From NCBI GenBank assembly GCA_037179335.1, contig JAKZHN010000002.1, positions 1,240,001 to 1,304,000 on the forward strand: DNA of 64,000 nt, given 5' to 3'. A program made the translations under genes and the position numbers. Within the stretch, counting starts at the first letter, position 1. Each line of letters begins with the position of its first letter. Source of the stretch: Cyclaneusma minus (Eukaryota > Ascomycota > Leotiomycetes > Marthamycetales > Marthamycetaceae). A model generated the notes under the pieces. It was not told the origin of the DNA. It did not search any database and saw nothing but the letters and a program-made list of their open reading frames with translations. Below, piece by piece: positions 60,590-64,000 of the stretch.

Positions 60590-61060
60590 TTATAATAGAT
60601 TTTATTACCGGCCTATTATTTAATAAAGGCAAAAACGCTATTATAATTATAGTAAATCGCTTTTTAAAAATAATTTACTTAATTTTCTGTTTTTTTAAAT
60701 TTAATAATGCTAAAAATTCCTTTATTAAGCAAATAGTTTATTTATTTTTAAAATGCATTTTTAAAATTACAGGGTTTTAAAAAACATTGTTTTTAATAGA
60801 AACCCCCGGTTTATAATTAAATTCTAAAAGCAGCTATATTCTTTCCTGGATACTAATTACCATTTATTTATTATAGTCTATTTTAAAATTAATAAATAAA
60901 TAAAGCAAATAAATATTAAATTAAAGTATTTATTAAAATTTTATTATAAGAATAAAGGAAAAAAATAAGCAAAATTTCTGGCTTATATTAAATTTGCTAT
61001 TAATAATTATATTAGCCAAGCTATTAAAATAATTGTTTTATACTATTTATAGCCAATATT
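60590..61060 (+). mobile_element. Integrase core remnant
   Basis: Traces of the DDE integrase core remain: DFITGLLFNKGKNAIIIIVN at the first catalytic Asp, a later HG-like LQGF segment before the second Asp region, and a PFIYYS-like stretch where the HPQTDGQ region should be. It is heavily mutated and non-functional. Confidence 0.65.
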
Positions 61061-62561
61061 TTATTATTTCATATTTATTTTTTTATATTTACTTTTTAAA
61101 TGAATATTGGCTTATTATTAAAAAATGCAATTAAATTCGCTAAAAGTATAATGCATATATAAATTTTTGTTTTTAAAAAAGTGTATAATATATTATACCA
61201 ATTCCTAGAAATACTTATATTTAATTTCTTAAATTAATAACCGGGTTTATTTATTTATTAAAAATATTAAAAAATTTGCAAAAAAGCTGGAATTTTAATT
61301 TATACGCCTATTTATAATTATTAAGCAATATAAATTAATATTTTTTACTCTAAATTTATTTTCGCTATATTTAAATAATAAAATGCATTACGTTTTTTAT
61401 ATTTTTATATTCTTTTTTAATTCAATTTATTATTTGATTTATTTATTTAGCTGGGATATGCAATTGGCGTTTATAGTATTTAATCTCTATTATTATAAAA
61501 GGAAATCGTTATTTAAATTAGATTTTTCATAAATATTAAAAAATAGGGCATTTTAGCTATTTTAGCGGGGGTTTGGCAAAATATAAAAAAGAAGTTATAG
61601 CCACTTTAATATAGTCCATTAGGAAATAATTTCTAGGTTTTTTAATATTAAGCTATACTAATGTTTTTAATTGCCTTGCTATCGCCTAAAGCTGATAATT
61701 ATAATTTATTTTTTATTTTTTAATTTTTGCATTATACTTTCCTTTTATTCTAACTTTTTAGCCATTTTTTTCTCTTTTTTTAATTGGGATTAGGGCTTAT
61801 TTTCCTGGTTTTTTTATTATTATTATACCTGCTTGCATAAAAGGAAAAAAAAAACCCGTATTATTTAGATTTTAATGCCAAATCTTTTTAATTTTGTTTT
61901 CAAAATGCTTTTGGCGCTATATTGGCCTTGGCCTAATTCTTTTTGCATTATAATAGGGTTAGTAATAATTAATTATTATAATAATTGGTATAGTAAATAT
62001 TTAAAGCTAAAAAGACTGTAAATTTGCCAAAAAGCCGCCGGTGTTAAATTTGAAAAATAAAATGCCTAAATAATTATTTTAGCGGCAGGCCAAAAGCAGC
62101 TCTAATTTATTATATTAGCGTGTTTAATTAATGGAAATATATTATAATAATATAATTGTATTAAATTGTTTTTAATAATTAAATTGTTTGCTACTAATTT
62201 ATTTATTGGTTTTTTTTTAATTTTAATTCTATAATACTTGATCATATATACAGCCAATGCTTTTTTAAAATCCTTTTCAAAAATACCAATTTATAATTTA
62301 ATTGAAAAAAAGCGTTTAATAAGCACGGGCTTTTAAGCTAATAAAAACTAATAGTATTTTGGCAATTTTTTAATAGCTTGCCAAAGGCTTTTCGGCATTA
62401 AATTATCTTTATATAGCTAATATATAATTATAAATTTTTACTATAGGAATTTTAAAACCTGGTATAGGAAACTTAATTCTATATTATAGGAAATTTAATT
62501 TTAAAAATTTAAAAATTTTATAGCTTTAATTTAAAAGCGCTAGAATTTGTTTAATATATTT

Positions 62562-62730
62562 TACGGCGCTTGGTAATTACCCGGAGAATTGCCGGCGCAG
62601 CGAAAATCGGGGCCCTTTGCGAAAATCGAATTTGCAATTTTTGCGTAGCGTGGAAGCTATATTATACAAGGTTTGCCAAGCCAGCGATAACACGGATATT
62701 ATTATTAAGCCACGAGGGCCGTGTTTTTAT
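62562..62730. other. Less-degraded GC-richer patch
   Basis: A 170-base patch retaining CG, GGGCCC and CACG words inside AT-rich DNA, with no identifiable coding sequence. The ends carry CGCTTGG and CCAAGC in inverted arrangement (about 62,565 and 62,680). It may be a short insertion that escaped RIP. Confidence 0.45.
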
Positions 62731-63089
62731 ATTAATTTGCTATTTTATAATTAAAATAATTTATTAGCTAATTAAAAGCTTAAACCACTATTATTTTTAT
62801 TATTAAATAGAAAACAAAATTAAAAAATAAAATAGATTTTAATTTTAAAATTATAAAAAAGGCTATTTAATATTAAATTAAATAGGCTGAATATAATATT
62901 AATAAAAAATAATGGTATAAAAATGAATTTAATTTCGAATTTCGGGCTTAATAGAATTCAAACCATTTTAATATATTTGGCTATAAGCAAATAAAATTAA
63001 AGCAAAGGGCTTAGCTATTTAAAGGCTATTTATTTAATAAAGCTTGCTTTAATTAAAAAGGGAATGATTTTACGAAATTAGCGAAAATT

Positions 63090-63290
63090 AAAAATAGAGA
63101 TTTTAAGCAGTTATTTCTAAAGCAATTATATTATTTCTTTATTTTTTTTAGCTTTTTTATTAAAACTAAAGCTATATAAATTAAAAAGGCAAAGCTCTTC
63201 GGACCTCTCCTTTTCTTTTTAGCTTTACTAATCCAGTTTTTACCTACTGCTTGTTCGGGCTTTTAGCTCCCTTAATTGGTTTTCGTGATA
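63090..63290 (+). repeat. Candidate 3' terminal repeat of the Gypsy remnant
   Basis: Partner of 55,240-55,440, with complementary mutation pattern: its left part is AT-converted and its right part keeps C/G (for example CTCTTCGGACCTCTCC here against CTTTTCGGATTTTATC in the other copy). Confidence 0.55.
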
Positions 63291-63300
63291 ATTTTGGTTC

Positions 63301-64000
63301 CTAGATATTAGCAAAAGAGAATAGGAACAAATTCAATTATTTAAGAAGATTTAAAAATTAAGCCATTAAATGCATTCCAAACTTTGTGTTATATATTATT
63401 GCAAATACCGTTTTATAGTAAATTTGCCACCTATAGTATAATTGCATCCCTTTTGAAAAGCAGATTGTTTTTTTCAAGTGATTGCATTTTGCTACCCTTT
63501 GACTTTTCTATTAGCAAACCCAGCAGACCAGAAACTCATGCTATAAACCTGGTCCCAAATATTAAAAAAAGGTAAAATCATGTTCATGTGATAAATAAAA
63601 CTTGAACCACACTGCATTCTGCAAGTATCTCCCCAAGTTCATCCCTTAATTTTTCGGGTGACCCGCTCTTCCGAGTTTCGAGAATTGGATTCTCGAAATG
63701 AAATACATCCCGTTCCCATTCACATGCTTAGGTAGCGAAGAAAGCGTTTTATAAAGACTAAAAATAGTAGAAATTTCCATATTTATATTCTACGCTTCCA
63801 TTCTTTTTAATTCTCATTTCCCTGAAAGCATTTGAAAGCCTGAAAATGTCACGGCCAAGGCATTTTGGAATAAAGATGCCAAGGTGGAAATACAATTAAT
63901 TCTGAGTTAATAAAGGAAAAATTAATTATAAATATATAAAAAACCAATAAATTATTTATGCTAGCCATGGCTAAAACCCTAGCCTTAATAATGGCTTTAA
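63301..64000. other. Mixed-GC tail of the window
   Basis: Intermediate composition with no gene seen. A short perfect hairpin lies at 63,676-63,698. Confidence 0.5.
63676..63698. repeat. Short perfect hairpin
   Basis: Nine-base arms TTTCGAGAA and TTCTCGAAA around a five-base loop TTGGA. No run of T follows closely, so it is not a clear terminator. Function unknown. Confidence 0.6.

Larger units (their letters stand above)
53265..63300. other. AT-rich RIP-type isochore, right block
   Basis: Same composition and stop-codon saturation as the left block, again with surviving C/G concentrated in GpC. It contains a Ty3/Gypsy remnant between about 55.2 and 63.3 kb and an unidentified stretch at 53.27-55.1 kb. 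Confidence 0.9.
55240..63300 (+). mobile_element. RIP-degraded Ty3/Gypsy LTR retrotransposon
   Basis: Plus-strand coding traces, broken by many stops, occur in the standard Gypsy order. A gag-like charged helical segment lies near 55,795-56,110; a nucleocapsid-like Cys/Tyr-rich patch (KNYCFDYQIEKC) near 57,105-57,160; reverse transcriptase/RNase H at 58,780-59,720; integrase at about 60,590-61,060. The block is enclosed by direct repeats at about 55,240-55,440 and 63,090-63,290, whose spacing (about 7.85 kb) suits a Gypsy element. All coding parts are destroyed; the element cannot be autonomous. Confidence 0.7.

Overview
This window looks like part of a chromosome of a filamentous ascomycete (Pezizomycotina). 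Protein genes carry short introns, mostly 48-136 bp, with GT...AG ends and CTGAC/CTAAC-like branch sites. Several families are typical of these fungi (DUF6594, DUF4203/TMEM198-like, NmrA-like, NIPA Mg transporter). The DNA is sharply two-part. Very AT-rich blocks (1-about 8,450 and about 53,265 to beyond 63,000) are full of stop codons and degraded transposons, the usual result of repeat-induced point mutation (RIP). Between them lies a normal-GC gene segment of about 45 kb. I cannot name the genus.

Layout. 1-8.45 kb: AT block with unidentifiable degraded repeats, one GC-rich 200-bp island (2731-2937) with a perfect 12-bp-stem palindrome, and a tandem repeat near 5.1-5.3 kb. The block edge holds two copies of one sequence (about 8.2 and 8.65 kb), one mutated by C-to-T/G-to-A changes and one not. 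9.1-16 kb: three related minus-strand genes (at least one damaged) encoding nuclear-looking Pro/Ala-rich proteins, each ending in one C2H2-type finger. 17.5-18.8 kb: a four-exon retropepsin-like protein. 20.9-24.1 kb: a DUF6594 membrane protein and an NmrA-like NAD(P)-binding protein. 24.5-29.9 kb: a head-to-tail array of about 15 diverged units, each with TATAAAA at a near-constant spacing of about 337 bp; this is the most unusual feature of the window. 30.5-37.9 kb: ordinary housekeeping genes: NIPA-type Mg transporter, WDR70-type WD40 protein, tRNA-Ala(AGC) with a detached tRNA 3' half beside it, and an ARMT1/DUF89 damage-control phosphatase. 39.1-42.5 kb: a gene built by repeated duplication of small phase-1 exons, two of which look dead. 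44.1-46 kb: a J-domain protein followed by a Cys-rich coding fragment. 47.6-51.3 kb: a large DUF4203 membrane protein. 51.8-52.9 kb: two weak small-gene candidates.

53.3-64 kb: a second AT block containing one RIP-ruined Ty3/Gypsy retrotransposon on the plus strand (gag-like, reverse transcriptase, integrase traces), with a pair of direct repeats about 7.85 kb apart that may be its LTRs.

The genes do not form an obvious pathway. The interest lies in genome defence and repeat biology: a RIP signature that spares GpC, duplicated gene families carrying C-to-T-type nonsense codons, dead duplicated exons, and a TATA-bearing tandem array whose units are short and diverged enough that they could have escaped RIP. 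Exon boundaries were derived by reading splice sites and checking phase; none is backed by transcript data.
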